NCBI GenBank assembly: GCA_903970165.1
Contig: CAJCHZ010000039.1
Location: 151,421 to 215,420, forward strand
Length of the DNA: 64,000 nt
Origin: Betaproteobacteria bacterium
GTDB taxonomy: Bacteria; Acidobacteriota; Terriglobia; Acidiferrales; UBA7541
Reading direction: 5' to 3'
In this document: in pieces, positions 35,887 to 46,292 of the stretch
Layout of the letters: each line of letters begins with the position of its first letter
Numbering within the stretch: position 1 is the first letter of the stretch
The notes under the pieces: generated by a model
What the model was told of the DNA's origin: nothing
The model's database searches: none
Seen by the model: the letters and a program-made list of their open reading frames with translations, nothing else
Program-made: the position numbers and the translations under genes

Positions 35887-37892
35887 GATTGGCCTTTGTA
35901 ATCCGTCTGCGTCTTCGCATAATTCACAAAAAAATCCAGCGATTCGGGGTTGGCCATGGCATGGCGGTTGGCAGCTTTTTCCGCTGGCACGCCCATCAGG
36001 ATTTTGCGCACTGGAACTTCCATTTTCTTGCGTGTGATCGTCATGGGGATGTCCGGAACCTGAATTACGCGGTCCGGCACATGACGCGGCGTGTACTCAC
36101 GGCGCAGGTGGGCGCAGATTTTATTTTCCAGTTCGGCATCCAAGACGATGCCGTCTCTTAGTTTCACGAAAAGAGGCATGAAAAACCTTGCACCGGGCAA
36201 ATCGAGATTTACGACCAGCGCGTCCTCCGCCTCAGGAAGATTGGCGAGCGCGCGATAGATTTCGGCAGTGCCGATGCGCACACCTAGACGGTTCAGAGTG
36301 GCGTCTGAACGGCCCAACACGAAGCACCCTCCACGCCGGTTGATGCGAAAAAAATCTCCGTGACGCCAAATGCCCGGATACTCATGGAAGTAGGACTCGC
36401 GGTAGCGCGAACCGTCTTTGTCGTTCCAAAAATAGATCGGCATCGAGGGCATGGGTTCCGTGAGAACAAGCTCCCCTACCTCGTCAATCAGGCTTTCGCC
36501 TTTTTCGTTGAACGCACGCGCCGCAACTCCGAGGGATGGACCCTGCATCTCGCCGGCATAAACGGGTTGCGTAGGAACACCGCCGACGAAGCCAGTGCAG
36601 CAATCCGTGCCACCACTGCCGGTTGCGACCAGCAAATCTTGCTTGACGTTGCGGTAAAACCACGCGGTGCATTCCGGCGACACGGGCGAACCAGCCGGCA
36701 TGATCACACGCAAATGCGAAAGATCAAAACGTTCGCGCGGCACGATGCCGGCCCTCGACATCACGTCCACATACGCGGGACTTGCGCCGAAAAAATTGGC
36801 CTTGGAGTCTTGGGCCACTTTCCAGAGCGCGTCTGGCTCTGGATAGGCTGGATGGCCGTCATACAAAACGGGACAGACGCCGACCAATGGCATGCTGACG
36901 AGGAAATTCCACATCATCCAGCCTGAGGTCGTGTAGAAGAAGGCGCGCTCACCGGGGCGATAGTCCAGGTGAAAGTGCTGGAGCTTCATTTGCTCGAGCA
37001 AAATTCCGCCGTGGCTGTGCACAATCGCTTTTGGCAATCCCGTCGTGCCCGACGAAAAAAGTACCCACAAAGGATGACCGAACGGGACCTGCTCGAACTC
37101 AAAGTCCTCGCGCGACCCAGGAGCATGTTGCAGAAGATCATTCCAGAAAAGTGCGCCTTCGCACGGTGGCTCGCGATCTTCAGAATCCAAATATGGAAGG
37201 TAAACGACACGCTCAAGGTCTGTGAGCGCCGCGACAATCTCGCCCGCTTCCCTTTTTCGGCTAAACGCTTTACCGCCGTAGCGGTAACCGTCCACGCAGA
37301 AGAAAACTTTGGGAGAGAGTTGTTGGATGCGGTCGATCACCCCGCGCGAACCAAAGTCGGGCGAGCAGGAGGCCCAGATCGCGCCGATGGCCGTTGTTGC
37401 CAGCATCGCGACCATTGTCTCAGGAATATTCGGCATAAAGCCCACAACGCGATCGCCGGGACACGCTCCCATCTCGCGAAGTCGTGTAGCGAGGATCCGC
37501 ACCTGACTGGCGAATGTTTCCCATAAGACGCCTCTCAACGGCGTTGTCTCATTCAGGAAAAGCAGCGCGTTGGTACCGGGAAGTTCGCGTCGCAGGACGT
37601 GTTGGGCGTAATTGAGGTGCGCACCGGAAAACCACTCGGCGCCGGGCATTGTGCGGCTGGCAAGGACGCGCGTGTAGATGGTGGAGGATTGCACGCCGAA
37701 GTAATCCCAGATGGCCTGCCAGAAGCCTTCCAAGTCGGTTATGGACCAGTGCCATAACTCGCTGTAATTAGAGAATTGTTTTCCACGCTGGCGCGCAAGC
37801 CAGCGCGTGAATTTCGTGAGGTTTGCGCTTTCGACTTGCTCGGCGCTCGGAGTCCAAAGCAGTTCGCCCTCACGCACGCTGGTCGTGGGCAC
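35883..37892 (-). CDS. Acetoacetyl-CoA synthetase-like acyl-CoA ligase
   Basis: A 669-residue ANL-superfamily ligase, the length of acetoacetyl-CoA synthetases. Motifs are the P-loop SSGTTGLPKAIVHSHGG, YFWNDKDGSRYRESYFHEYPG near residue 495, and the C-terminal core lysine region TITRKKMEVPVRKIL. It activates a carboxylate with ATP and CoA; acetoacetate is the default, but the aromatic neighbours make a phenylpropanoid or keto acid possible. It heads a three-gene operon with the amidohydrolase and MetE-like gene. The 233 bp upstream (37893-38125) show no gene. Confidence 0.88.
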   Translation of the reverse strand: MPTTSVREGELLWTPSAEQVESANLTKFTRWLARQRGKQFSNYSELWHWSITDLEGFWQAIWDYFGVQSSTIYTRVLASRTMPGAEWFSGAHLNYAQHVLRRELPGTNALLFLNETTPLRGVLWETFASQVRILATRLREMGACPGDRVVGFMPNIPETMVAMLATTAIGAIWASCSPDFGSRGVIDRIQQLSPKVFFCVDGYRYGGKAFSRKREAGEIVAALTDLERVVYLPYLDSEDREPPCEGALFWNDLLQHAPGSREDFEFEQVPFGHPLWVLFSSGTTGLPKAIVHSHGGILLEQMKLQHFHLDYRPGERAFFYTTSGWMMWNFLVSMPLVGVCPVLYDGHPAYPEPDALWKVAQDSKANFFGASPAYVDVMSRAGIVPRERFDLSHLRVIMPAGSPVSPECTAWFYRNVKQDLLVATGSGGTDCCTGFVGGVPTQPVYAGEMQGPSLGVAARAFNEKGESLIDEVGELVLTEPMPSMPIYFWNDKDGSRYRESYFHEYPGIWRHGDFFRINRRGGCFVLGRSDATLNRLGVRIGTAEIYRALANLPEAEDALVVNLDLPGARFFMPLFVKLRDGIVLDAELENKICAHLRREYTPRHVPDRVIQVPDIPMTITRKKMEVPVRKILMGVPAEKAANRHAMANPESLDFFVNYAKTQTDYKGQS

Positions 37893-38125
37893 GTTTGCGC
37901 TGGTCGTGCGATTTGTCGTCGCGTCAGTTCCCGAGGTGTTGATGGCGCCCCCGTTTCGTATCCGTGCGAAAGGCTAGACAGCTTCTCGGCTCGCGTCAAG
38001 CTGAGGAGTGAAAAACGATGTGGCTTTGTCAGGCGACAGCAAAGGGAAAAAGATGGCTCATCGAAAAATGAGGAAAGTGTACCTTCGTCAAAAGGGTGCT
38101 TTTTTATCCCTGAAGCGATACGGCG

Positions 38126-39538
38126 TTATTGCTGCCAGCCACCGCCGAGGGCCCTATAAAGTTGCACGAGGCTCTGGTACTCACTGCCACGCGCCTGGGC
38201 AAGCGTTAGTTCCGCGCCAAAAAGGGAGCGCTGGCCGTCCAATACTTCAAGATAATTCGTTGTGCCACCTGTGTAGCGGAGGATGGAGAGGCGAACGGAC
38301 TCGCGCAAGTCCGCCACGGTTTGCTCCTGAGCCACGCGTACCTGATGGTCTTTCTGATAGCCAATGAGCGCATCCGATGTGTCGCCAAAGGCCTTCTGGA
38401 TAGTTTGGCGATAGGAGAGCAAGGCTTGCTCGAATTGTGACTTGGAATATTTCAGATTCCCGCTGAGCGCTCCGCCGGTAAAAATGGGCTGGCTGATCTG
38501 GGCGCCGTAAGACCAGATGCCGAGCTGCGAGCTCATCAGTCCGGAGAAGGCGCTGCTGCGTCCGAACGCGCCGCCCCCGGATCCTGTCAGCGAAATTTGT
38601 GGGAAGAACTGGGCCTTGGCGACGCCGACTTCGGCGTTGGAGGCGATAAGCTCCTGTTCAGCTTGGCGAATGTCTGGCCGCCGCTCGATAAGTGCGGATG
38701 GCAAACCGGGGGGAACCTCGGGCGGAAGATTCTGTTCGATAAGCGGACGGCCCCGCGTGATGCCCTGCGGATAATTCCCGAGCAGAATATTGAGAGCGTT
38801 CTCTTCCTGCGCGATTTGACGTTCGAGATCTGGAATTTGTGCGTTCGCGGTATCCAACACTTGCTGTGCCTGCAGGACGTCCAACTTCGTGGCCACGCCA
38901 TGATCGAGACGCAGGTTGGTGAGCTTGACGGAATCCTGCTGGGTTTTAACGGTCTCGTGAGTAATTTGCAGCTCCAGGTCGAGTTGCAGAAGTGTGAAGT
39001 AGTCGCTGGCGACATCGCTGACAAGCGTCAAGATCACAGTTTGCCTGGCGTCTTCGGTGGCCAGAAGCTCCGCGCGTGCGGCCTCCGTAGCGCGCCGCAG
39101 CTTTCCGAAGAAATCCAGCTGAAAAGCAGCGTCAGCTGTCGTGGTAAGAAAATTGTATTTGGTCTGGAAGTTGTACTCTTTGCCGCCCGTGAAATTCCCA
39201 TTGCCACTCACCTGAGGAAAAAGACTCGACCGAGTGACCACAACCTGGGCGCGGGCAGCATTGATGCGTTCCGTAGCGATCAACAAATCGTAGTTTTGCT
39301 TCAGAGCAATGTGAATCAAGTCCTGAAGTTGTGGATCCTGAAAAACCTGCCACCAAGGAAGATCGGCATAAGAGGCTGCTTTTGCTTGCGCCTCAGGATT
39401 CGCGCTCAAATCGCGAAACGCCGTGGGAGGTTGAACGGCGGGACGATGATAATTGGGGCCGACCATGCAGCCTGAGATGAGGCTTGCGGCGAACAGCGTG
39501 GCCAGTAATGGTTGTCGTTTGGCAATGCGCGGCTTCAT
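38126..39538 (-). CDS. RND efflux outer-membrane lipoprotein, NodT/OprM type
   Basis: From ATG 39538 the product has 470 residues: signal peptide with lipobox SLISGC, the NodT-family start MVGPNYHRPAVQPPTAFRD, and two halves with long periplasmic helices (AARAQVVVTRSSLFPQVSG and the equivalent TFTGGA-type turn in the second half). It forms the TolC-like trimeric channel for the pump encoded upstream (37-bp gap). In-frame starts at 39574 and 39721 are less likely, having no signal-peptide fit. Confidence 0.9.
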   Translation of the reverse strand: MKPRIAKRQPLLATLFAASLISGCMVGPNYHRPAVQPPTAFRDLSANPEAQAKAASYADLPWWQVFQDPQLQDLIHIALKQNYDLLIATERINAARAQVVVTRSSLFPQVSGNGNFTGGKEYNFQTKYNFLTTTADAAFQLDFFGKLRRATEAARAELLATEDARQTVILTLVSDVASDYFTLLQLDLELQITHETVKTQQDSVKLTNLRLDHGVATKLDVLQAQQVLDTANAQIPDLERQIAQEENALNILLGNYPQGITRGRPLIEQNLPPEVPPGLPSALIERRPDIRQAEQELIASNAEVGVAKAQFFPQISLTGSGGGAFGRSSAFSGLMSSQLGIWSYGAQISQPIFTGGALSGNLKYSKSQFEQALLSYRQTIQKAFGDTSDALIGYQKDHQVRVAQEQTVADLRESVRLSILRYTGGTTNYLEVLDGQRSLFGAELTLAQARGSEYQSLVQLYRALGGGWQQ

Positions 39539-39575
39539 AAAACTTCTCTCAGTTTTTGGGGAGGTAGAAGTCATT

Positions 39576-42500
39576 TCAATCCGCCTCGGCCGGAGAAGGA
39601 GACGCGGCCAAACCTGTCGCCGGGGCATGTTCCTTTTCTGCACCCGACCATTTCTCGACAAGATAGAAGATTCCCGGCACAAAGAAAATTCCAATCGCGC
39701 TTGCCGCGAGCATTCCGCCAATCACTGTGGTACCCATGATTTGGCGGGCTACGGAGCCTGCTCCAGAGGCCGTCCACAGCGGCACGCAGCCGAGAATAAA
39801 AGCAAACGATGTCATCAGGATGGGCCGCAGCCGGAGCTTGGCGCCTTCCAGAGCGGAGTCAGCGAGAGGCTTGCCCTGCTCGAACTGGTCCTTGGCAAAC
39901 TCGACGATCAGAATGGCGTTCTTGGCGGCCAAGCCGATGAGCATGACCAGCCCAATCTGCGAGTAGACATCGGTTTCAATCTGCACCATGTATGGCGGGT
40001 AAAAAATGCTGAGCAAAAACCGGCGTAGTAAAAGCATTGCGAATGCGCCGAAAACCGCGACCGGCGTGCTTAGCAGGACGCTGAACGGAAGAGTCCAGCT
40101 TTCATAGAGAGCTGCCAAAATCAGAAATACGAACAACAACGAAAGTCCGAAGATGGCCGCCACGGGCACTCCTTGACGGGCTTTTTGTTCCTGAAACGAG
40201 ATGCCGGAGTAATCGAAACCCATTTCTCGCGGCATGGTCTGCTTGAAGACATCCTCAAGAGCATTCGTGGCCTGTTCGGCGCTATAACCGGGCGCGGCGC
40301 TGCCGTTGATTTGGGCAGAGCGAAATTCGTTGAAGCGCAACGTAAATTCAGGACCAAGGCGCGGCTCAATCGTCGTCAGCGTGGAGAGGGGGACATTGTC
40401 CCCTTTGCCGTTGCGGACATAAAACTGCCCCACGTTTTCCGCTTTGGCGCGGTCTTCGCTCTCCGCCTCGATATAGACCTGCCATTGCCGGCCAAAACGA
40501 TTGAAATAATTGATGAAATAACCGCCCATGAACGCCTGGATGGTCTTGTAGACGTCACTGAGCGCGACGCCCTGCTTCAGCACTTTGTCGCGGTCCACGT
40601 CCACATACTGTTGGGGCACGCTTGCCAAAAACGTAGTGCTGAGGCTGGCGATTTCCGGACGTTTGCGGGTAGCTTCCAGAAAAGTCGCCAGGTTTTTGGC
40701 GAGGAACTGAATGTCGCTGCCGGAGCGGTCTTCAAGCATAAACGTGAATCCCCCCGCGGTTCCAACACCTGGAATGGCGGGCGGGGAAAAACCGAAGGCA
40801 ACACCAGCGGGCAATTTGCTTAGCTCCCGATTCAGATTGACCTTAAGCGTTTGAAACTGCTCGACTCTTGTTTTGCGATCGTCCCACGGTTTGAAGGTCA
40901 CGAAAAAAGTCGAGTTGTAACTCGTGCGAACAAAGCTGAGCAAACTGAAGCCGACAAAGGTAGTGCAGTTCTGCACCCCCGGGGTATTCATAATGAGTTT
41001 GTCTATTTGATCGGTGATGGCCGTAGTGCGTTCGAGCGAAGCCCCGTTTGGCAGTTGCAGGTTGACGTAGGCATAACCTTGATCCTCGTCGGGAAGAAAG
41101 CTGGAAGGAAGGCGGTTTGCGCAAATCCCTGCCGCGATACAGAACACCACGAGGAGCCCAACTACTACGAGTGTCTTGCGCAGCAGAACCGCGCTCCATT
41201 TCACGTAACCGTCGGTGGCGCGCTCAAAGGATCGATTGAACCAATCGAAGAACCGGCGAAGCAGGCCGTGGCTCTCCACTTTTGGGCGAAGGAGCAGCGC
41301 AGCAAGAGCCGGGCTGAGCGTGAGGGCGTTGAAAGCGGACAGCAGAACAGAAATCGCGATGGTCACCGCGAATTGCTGATAAAGCTTGCCAGTGATGCCC
41401 GGAACAAAGGCCGTGGGCACGAAGACGGCCGAGAGGACAAGTGCGATTCCGACGACCGGCCCGGAAAGCTCCTCCATGGCTTTTAAGGCGGCATTTTTCG
41501 GAGTCATACCCTCTTCGATGTGGCGCTCGACGCCCTCCACAACAACGATAGCGTCATCCACAACGAGACCGATAGCGAGCACGAGACCGAAGAGCGAAAG
41601 CGTGTTGATGGAAAAACCGAACAATGGGAAAAGTATAAATGTCCCGATCAGCGAAACGGGCACAGCGAGCAGCGGAATCAGCGTGGCGCGCCAGCCTTGC
41701 AAGAAGAGATAGACCACCAGGATTACCAGCGCCAAAGCTATCAAAAGCGTTTCGACGATTTCCTTGATGCCTTCCGTAACCGCGCGCGTCGTATCTAGCG
41801 CCACAACGTAATCCATGTCATCTGGAAAGCGCTGTCTCATCTGCGCCATCAGCTTGTTGGAGGCGGCAGCAGCATCCACGGCGTTGGAGCCCGGCAATTG
41901 GTAGAGAGCCAGGACGGCGCTCGGCTTTCCGTTAAAGCGTCCGGCGACGCTATAGTCCTGGGAACCCAACTCGATTCGAGCCACATCGCGAACCCGCACG
42001 ATTCCGCCGTCGGGCGTTTCACGCACGACGATCTTCCCAAATTCATCTGGAGAGATAAGGCGGCCTTGGGCGAGAACCGAGTAGGTAAATTCCGTGCCTT
42101 TAGGCGCAGGCTCGCCTCCCGCTTTCCCCGCCGGGTTAACCGTGTTTTGCGATTGAATGGCGCTCACGATTTCCGGAACAGTGACGCCGAGCTTGGACAA
42201 CGTGTCCGGTTTAACCCACATGCGCATGGCATATTGACCGGCGCCAAATACCTGGACGTTTCCGATGCCTGGCGAACGAAGGAGGGGATCAACGAGATTG
42301 ATGTACGCATAGTTCGACAGAAAGGTCGCGTCATAGGTTCCATGCGGCGAGTAGACGGCAATCAGCGTGAGGGGAGCGGTGACGGATTTTCGGGTGGTGA
42401 TTCCGTAATTGTTGACGTCTACCGGAAGCTGGGAAGCGGCTTGTGTTTCGCGGCTTTGCGCAAGAATGTAATCCGTGTTCGGATCCGTTTTTGCATCAAA

Positions 42501-42782
42501 ATCCACAATCAGGCTGGTGCTTGAATTGGCGGTGGCGTTCAGCGAATACATATAATTCATGTTGTCCACGCCGCTCATCTGCTGTTCGATGGGCGTAGCA
42601 ACGGCTTGCTCGAGGGTTTGGGCGTCGGCGCCAACGTAAGTGGCCAGGATTTGAATTTCGGGCGGGGCGATTTGGGGAAATTGGGCTACCGGCAAGCTCA
42701 AGATAGTAAGCGAGCCAACCAGCACCATGACGATGGAGATCACCATCGCAACGATGGGACGATTGATAAAAAATTTTGACAT
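39576..42782 (-). CDS. RND multidrug efflux pump, HAE1 family (AcrB/MexB-like)
   Basis: A 1068-residue inner-membrane proton antiporter. It has the family start MSKFFINRPIVAMVISIVMV, twelve predicted helices in two repeats, two large periplasmic loops, and the proton-relay Asp pair in GLVVDDAIVVVE with a second relay region in the C-terminal half. It pairs with the adaptor (4-bp gap upstream) and the outer-membrane channel downstream. It exports hydrophobic drugs or toxic lipids. Regulator of the operon is not adjacent; an ECF sigma gene lies upstream on the same strand. Confidence 0.95.
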   Translation of the reverse strand: MSKFFINRPIVAMVISIVMVLVGSLTILSLPVAQFPQIAPPEIQILATYVGADAQTLEQAVATPIEQQMSGVDNMNYMYSLNATANSSTSLIVDFDAKTDPNTDYILAQSRETQAASQLPVDVNNYGITTRKSVTAPLTLIAVYSPHGTYDATFLSNYAYINLVDPLLRSPGIGNVQVFGAGQYAMRMWVKPDTLSKLGVTVPEIVSAIQSQNTVNPAGKAGGEPAPKGTEFTYSVLAQGRLISPDEFGKIVVRETPDGGIVRVRDVARIELGSQDYSVAGRFNGKPSAVLALYQLPGSNAVDAAAASNKLMAQMRQRFPDDMDYVVALDTTRAVTEGIKEIVETLLIALALVILVVYLFLQGWRATLIPLLAVPVSLIGTFILFPLFGFSINTLSLFGLVLAIGLVVDDAIVVVEGVERHIEEGMTPKNAALKAMEELSGPVVGIALVLSAVFVPTAFVPGITGKLYQQFAVTIAISVLLSAFNALTLSPALAALLLRPKVESHGLLRRFFDWFNRSFERATDGYVKWSAVLLRKTLVVVGLLVVFCIAAGICANRLPSSFLPDEDQGYAYVNLQLPNGASLERTTAITDQIDKLIMNTPGVQNCTTFVGFSLLSFVRTSYNSTFFVTFKPWDDRKTRVEQFQTLKVNLNRELSKLPAGVAFGFSPPAIPGVGTAGGFTFMLEDRSGSDIQFLAKNLATFLEATRKRPEIASLSTTFLASVPQQYVDVDRDKVLKQGVALSDVYKTIQAFMGGYFINYFNRFGRQWQVYIEAESEDRAKAENVGQFYVRNGKGDNVPLSTLTTIEPRLGPEFTLRFNEFRSAQINGSAAPGYSAEQATNALEDVFKQTMPREMGFDYSGISFQEQKARQGVPVAAIFGLSLLFVFLILAALYESWTLPFSVLLSTPVAVFGAFAMLLLRRFLLSIFYPPYMVQIETDVYSQIGLVMLIGLAAKNAILIVEFAKDQFEQGKPLADSALEGAKLRLRPILMTSFAFILGCVPLWTASGAGSVARQIMGTTVIGGMLAASAIGIFFVPGIFYLVEKWSGAEKEHAPATGLAASPSPAEAD

Positions 42783-42786
42783 GGGC

Positions 42787-44004
42787 CTATTTATCCTTCA
42801 TTGTTTCGGCGACAAACGGCTTTGGGGTTACGTGAGCTCCTGGACGTACCTTCTGCACCCCTTCGGCGACAACCTGCTGTCCCGGCCTTAGGCCGTCCGT
42901 GATAACCCACTCGTTGCCCACCCGGTCTCCCACGGTTACCGTCTTAATGTTCACTTTATTTTCGGCGTCAACCACGGCCACCTGATAGCCGCCTTGCAGC
43001 TCAGTCACGGCGCGTTGCGGCACAAGCAATGCACCTTCCTGAGTGCGGATAACCGCGCGAACTTTGCCGTAGCCACCCGGCCTCAAGATATTTCCAGGAT
43101 TCTCAAAGAGCCCTGCGAGGCGGATTGCCCCGGTACTCTCGTTCACCTGGCGGTCGGCAAAGTAGAACGACCCTTCATGCGCATAAACGGAGCCGTCCGC
43201 TAAAACGAGCTGGAGCCGCAGACTTTTATCCGCGGCCAGCCGGCTGGACTCCGTCGGAAACCGTTTCCGCCAGGCAAGATATTGCGGCTCGCCGACAGTG
43301 AAGAAGACTTTGATCGGGTCAACGGTCGAAACTGAGGTTACGGCTCCGCTGCTCGGACTGACCAGAGCGCCTACTTGAAGCTGCGCTTGTCCAGCGATTC
43401 CATCAATGGGGGCAATAAGGCGGGTAAACTCAAGATTGATTCTCGCGGTTTCGACAGCGGCCTCATAGGTCTGGATCTGAGCCTGGGCTGTTTCCACGGT
43501 GGCCTTCGCCGCGAGGTTATTTTGGACAGCGTTGTCGAGGTCCTGTTGGCTGGCGGCTTGCTCCTTTGCCAGGGGCGTGTAACGGTCCACATCAAGCTGA
43601 GTACGCCGCTGCACGGCTTGGGCGTTTGAGAGTTGTGCTTTGGATTGCGCTAACTGTCCAAGGGCCTGGTCGAGCACCGCCTGGAAGGGCCGCGGATCGA
43701 TCTGGAAGAGGAGGTCTCCCTTCCTGACGAACGCGCCCTCTTGATACGCCTGTCTCTGCAGGTAACCGGTAACTTGAGCGCGAACGTCAGCATTGGTGAG
43801 TCCGTCGAGAGTGCCAATCCATTCGCCATAAATCGGCACGTCTTTTTGTTCAACCTGCACGACCTCGACGATCGGCGAAGCGCCGGCAGGTGCGCCGGAC
43901 ACTTGCTTCGGCCGCATCACCGCGTAAACCACGCCAATTACTACGAGGCAAGCCACTATGCCCCCAACAACCAGACCGCGTTTGGAATTTGTGTTCAAGC
44001 TCAT
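42787..44004 (-). CDS. RND efflux periplasmic adaptor (AcrA/MexA-like)
   Basis: A 405-residue membrane-fusion protein. It has an N-terminal anchor helix (LVVGGIVACLVVIGVVYAV), a lipoyl-type half IYGEWIGTLDGLTNADVRAQVTGYL, a coiled-coil hairpin (about 110-165), then LIAPIDGIAGQAQLQVGALV and the membrane-proximal domain. It is the first gene of the mfp-pump-channel operon. The anchor is a helix and not a lipobox, which differs from E. coli AcrA but is common in the family. Confidence 0.93.
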   Translation of the reverse strand: MSLNTNSKRGLVVGGIVACLVVIGVVYAVMRPKQVSGAPAGASPIVEVVQVEQKDVPIYGEWIGTLDGLTNADVRAQVTGYLQRQAYQEGAFVRKGDLLFQIDPRPFQAVLDQALGQLAQSKAQLSNAQAVQRRTQLDVDRYTPLAKEQAASQQDLDNAVQNNLAAKATVETAQAQIQTYEAAVETARINLEFTRLIAPIDGIAGQAQLQVGALVSPSSGAVTSVSTVDPIKVFFTVGEPQYLAWRKRFPTESSRLAADKSLRLQLVLADGSVYAHEGSFYFADRQVNESTGAIRLAGLFENPGNILRPGGYGKVRAVIRTQEGALLVPQRAVTELQGGYQVAVVDAENKVNIKTVTVGDRVGNEWVITDGLRPGQQVVAEGVQKVRPGAHVTPKPFVAETMKDK

Positions 44005-44224
44005 GTTCGATTCCCTGTCTCTCTGCGGAAAGTCTTCGACGCAATCAGGAACACGTTAGATGCGCCTTCCCGCCAAACGGATATGCAGGAATGCCCCTAT
44101 TCTTAACACGGGCGCTCCCTTTGTCGAGCCAAATCCACTGGGCGGGGGCCTTCAAATTTTGAATCGAACATGGAACTCAGATCTAGGCTTTTTGTGCGCC
44201 ATTGAGGAAAGCAGTGAGACGGTA

Positions 44225-44929
44225 CTACGCTGCCACGGCAAAACGCTGGCTTCGGCGAGGAGAGTAGCTCTGATTGATCGGCCGAAGCACGGCTGACTTG
44301 CGCAGCGCCCTTCGCGCGTGAAATATGCGAGCCTTGGCGGCCGCCAGCGAAATGCCCATGTTGTTCGCTGTTTGCTTCAGGGAAAGCTCTTCGAGTTGCC
44401 GCAGCTCAATGGCCTTGCGAATAGCCGGCCGCAGGCGTCGTACGGCTTCCCTTACGATTCTTCCACGCTGGCCTGCAGCATACTGCCTTTCAGGATTCAG
44501 AGCCGGATCCACTGGCTCCCAAACCTTCACTGTCTCGCCGGTTTCGTTAGAAAACTCCATCGGGGTTTCGCGAGAGGTGCGCTTCTTGCGCAGGATCATG
44601 AGCGAAGAATTGATCGCGATGCGCGTGAGCCAGGTCGACAAACTGGAGCGGCCGTCAAAGTCCTTGAGGTGGAGAAAGGCGCTCAAGAACGAATCCTGAA
44701 CGGCGTCCTCCGCATCTTCGTGCTTCTGCGTAATTCGAAGTGCCGCCCGCAACATCATCTGCTTGTAGCGCTCGAAAAGAACGTCGAAGGCGTCACTTTG
44801 TCCGCTCTTCGCAGCCGCGACCAAAGCACGTTCATCCAACTTTTGCTTCGTCGCCGCAAAAAATGAAAAGTTTTTTTCTTCCTGGGTATTTTCTTCCTGT
44901 GTAGTTGTCACTTCTTTTGAAAGCCTCAT
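44225..44929 (-). CDS. ECF-type sigma-70 family RNA polymerase sigma factor
   Basis: A 234-residue sigma factor: region 2 in RYKQMMLRAALRITQKHEDAEDAVQDSFL and WLTRIAINSSLMIL (quoted in part), region 4 in IRKAIELRQLEELSLKQTANNMGISLAAAKARIFHARRAL (about 170-210). The N-terminal 40 residues are charged and do not match the core. No anti-sigma gene adjoins it; the RND operon begins 220 bp further on the same strand, so co-expression is possible but not shown. Confidence 0.9.
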   Translation of the reverse strand: MRLSKEVTTTQEENTQEEKNFSFFAATKQKLDERALVAAAKSGQSDAFDVLFERYKQMMLRAALRITQKHEDAEDAVQDSFLSAFLHLKDFDGRSSLSTWLTRIAINSSLMILRKKRTSRETPMEFSNETGETVKVWEPVDPALNPERQYAAGQRGRIVREAVRRLRPAIRKAIELRQLEELSLKQTANNMGISLAAAKARIFHARRALRKSAVLRPINQSYSPRRSQRFAVAA

Positions 44930-45106
44930 GAAATCTCCCTCAGTAGGACTTGTACGTCACGGTTGCCAATATGAGGCTTCGCAATGCGCAGTACATCACG
45001 CAATGGAATGGTTTTTTGCTAACCCGGAAGGTCTCCCGCCGCATACCACAATGGAGGTAAATGGATTCGCGCGAAAACAGTAGTGCGAGCTACACGAGAC
45101 ATAAGC

Positions 45107-45583
45107 TCAGGATTTGGGGTCGCGCGAGACGGGGGGAATCGTGATTTCTCTCCAACCAAACAGGCGTGCATCCAGGGAGAGTGCGCCAGGGCCCAGAAGC
45201 CCCGTGGCAGCGCACATGGCGATCATCTCGATCGCGGCCGGTCCGAATTGAAACATATTCCAGGCCGGTAGGGGCAGCCAGGAAAGCGCCATGCCGAGGG
45301 TACTGAGGGCTCCCACCAGGCTCGAAGCGGGAGTGAAAAATCCAATCAACAGGCAAAAGCCGTCCGCAATCAATAAAAAGGCGAAAGCCCGCGCGCCAAT
45401 ACCTAAACTCCGACGCTCATAAAGACAGGCTACCGCCTGCACCAAAATCGTTGCACCCGCCGTGGCCCGTAGAACCAGCAGGCCTACGCCGGGCCATCCG
45501 GCGGGGAACGTGGTAAATAGCCTTTGCAGTTCGCATCTCCCGGTATCGCTGTGGAAACATAGAACAGGTGAAGGTACCCGCAA
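45107..45583 (-). CDS. DoxX-family membrane protein
   Basis: A 158-residue protein with four membrane helices, matching small DoxX proteins: LQRLFTTFPAGWPGVGLLVLRATAGATILVQAV (quoted in part), then FLLIADGFCLLIGFFTPA and later helices. DoxX-like proteins are membrane redox or quinone-linked subunits of uncertain role. The start is uncertain: the family would begin about LQRLF, where only CTG is available (GGGAG seven bases before), while TTG 45583 adds 18 residues. An ATG in another frame is adjacent, so a start-region frameshift is also possible. Confidence 0.7.
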   Translation of the reverse strand: MRVPSPVLCFHSDTGRCELQRLFTTFPAGWPGVGLLVLRATAGATILVQAVACLYERRSLGIGARAFAFLLIADGFCLLIGFFTPASSLVGALSTLGMALSWLPLPAWNMFQFGPAAIEMIAMCAATGLLGPGALSLDARLFGWREITIPPVSRDPKS

Positions 45584-45662
45584 ACGGCCGGCAAAGACTA
45601 CCCGACATCGCAGTATTTTTTCCTACTGCTTTCGAGGTATGCAAGGTGCGGGGTCGTGTTCG

Positions 45663-46292
45663 TTACAATTTGATGAATCCGCGGCGGATTCCAATGGCGA
45701 CAGCTTGGGTGCGGTCGCTTGCACCCAGTTTGTCCATGATGTGCTTGATGTGGACTTTTACAGTCTCTTCCGTGATAAAAAGCTTCTCCCCGATGTCGCG
45801 GTTCCGATTTCCCTCCGCGATATGCCGCAGCACTTCGATTTCCCGCGGCGTGAGAGCTTCATCGCTCATGTGCTCCGCGAGTTGCGTTGCTATCTGCGTT
45901 GGGATTCGTTTCTTCCCGGCGTGCACCAGTCGAATTACTTCGACCAATTCCTTGGGGGGCATGCTCTTCAGCATGTAGCCGCGAGCTCCGGCCTCCAGCG
46001 CGTGTTGGATTTCAACGTCTCCTTCAAAGGTGGTCAGCATGATGATCCGCGCCTGCGGAAATTCTTTCCGGATGGCGACCACGGTATCAATGCCGCTCAT
46101 GTCCGGTAGCCGCAAATCCATTAGCGTCACGTCAGGTTGATGCTTGCGAAATAATTGGATGCCTTCCTGTGCAGTCGCCGCTGCAGCCACAAGCTGCATA
46201 TCCGCCTGGCTGTTTATAATCGCGGCGATACCTTCACGGAGTAACGGATGATCATCCACGCTAAACACCCGAATTTGGGACTGTTCACTCAT
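45663..46292 (-). CDS. NarL/FixJ-type response regulator
   Basis: A 209-residue regulator: receiver with phosphoacceptor Asp59 in DVTLMDLRLPDMSG and the SVDDHP acidic pocket, followed by a LuxR-type helix-turn-helix (LTPREIEVLRHIAEGNRNRD, with VKVHIKHIMDKLGASDR). It should be phosphorylated by the propeller kinase whose stop codon overlaps its ATG by 4 bp. Targets are unknown; control of the neighbouring lipoprotein and kinase operon is plausible. Confidence 0.94.
   Translation of the reverse strand: MSEQSQIRVFSVDDHPLLREGIAAIINSQADMQLVAAAATAQEGIQLFRKHQPDVTLMDLRLPDMSGIDTVVAIRKEFPQARIIMLTTFEGDVEIQHALEAGARGYMLKSMPPKELVEVIRLVHAGKKRIPTQIATQLAEHMSDEALTPREIEVLRHIAEGNRNRDIGEKLFITEETVKVHIKHIMDKLGASDRTQAVAIGIRRGFIKL

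Noticed and set aside
36360..36926. 188-residue + strand frame opposite the acyl-CoA ligase
   Set aside because: Shadow frame of the ligase, with no domain or start signal.
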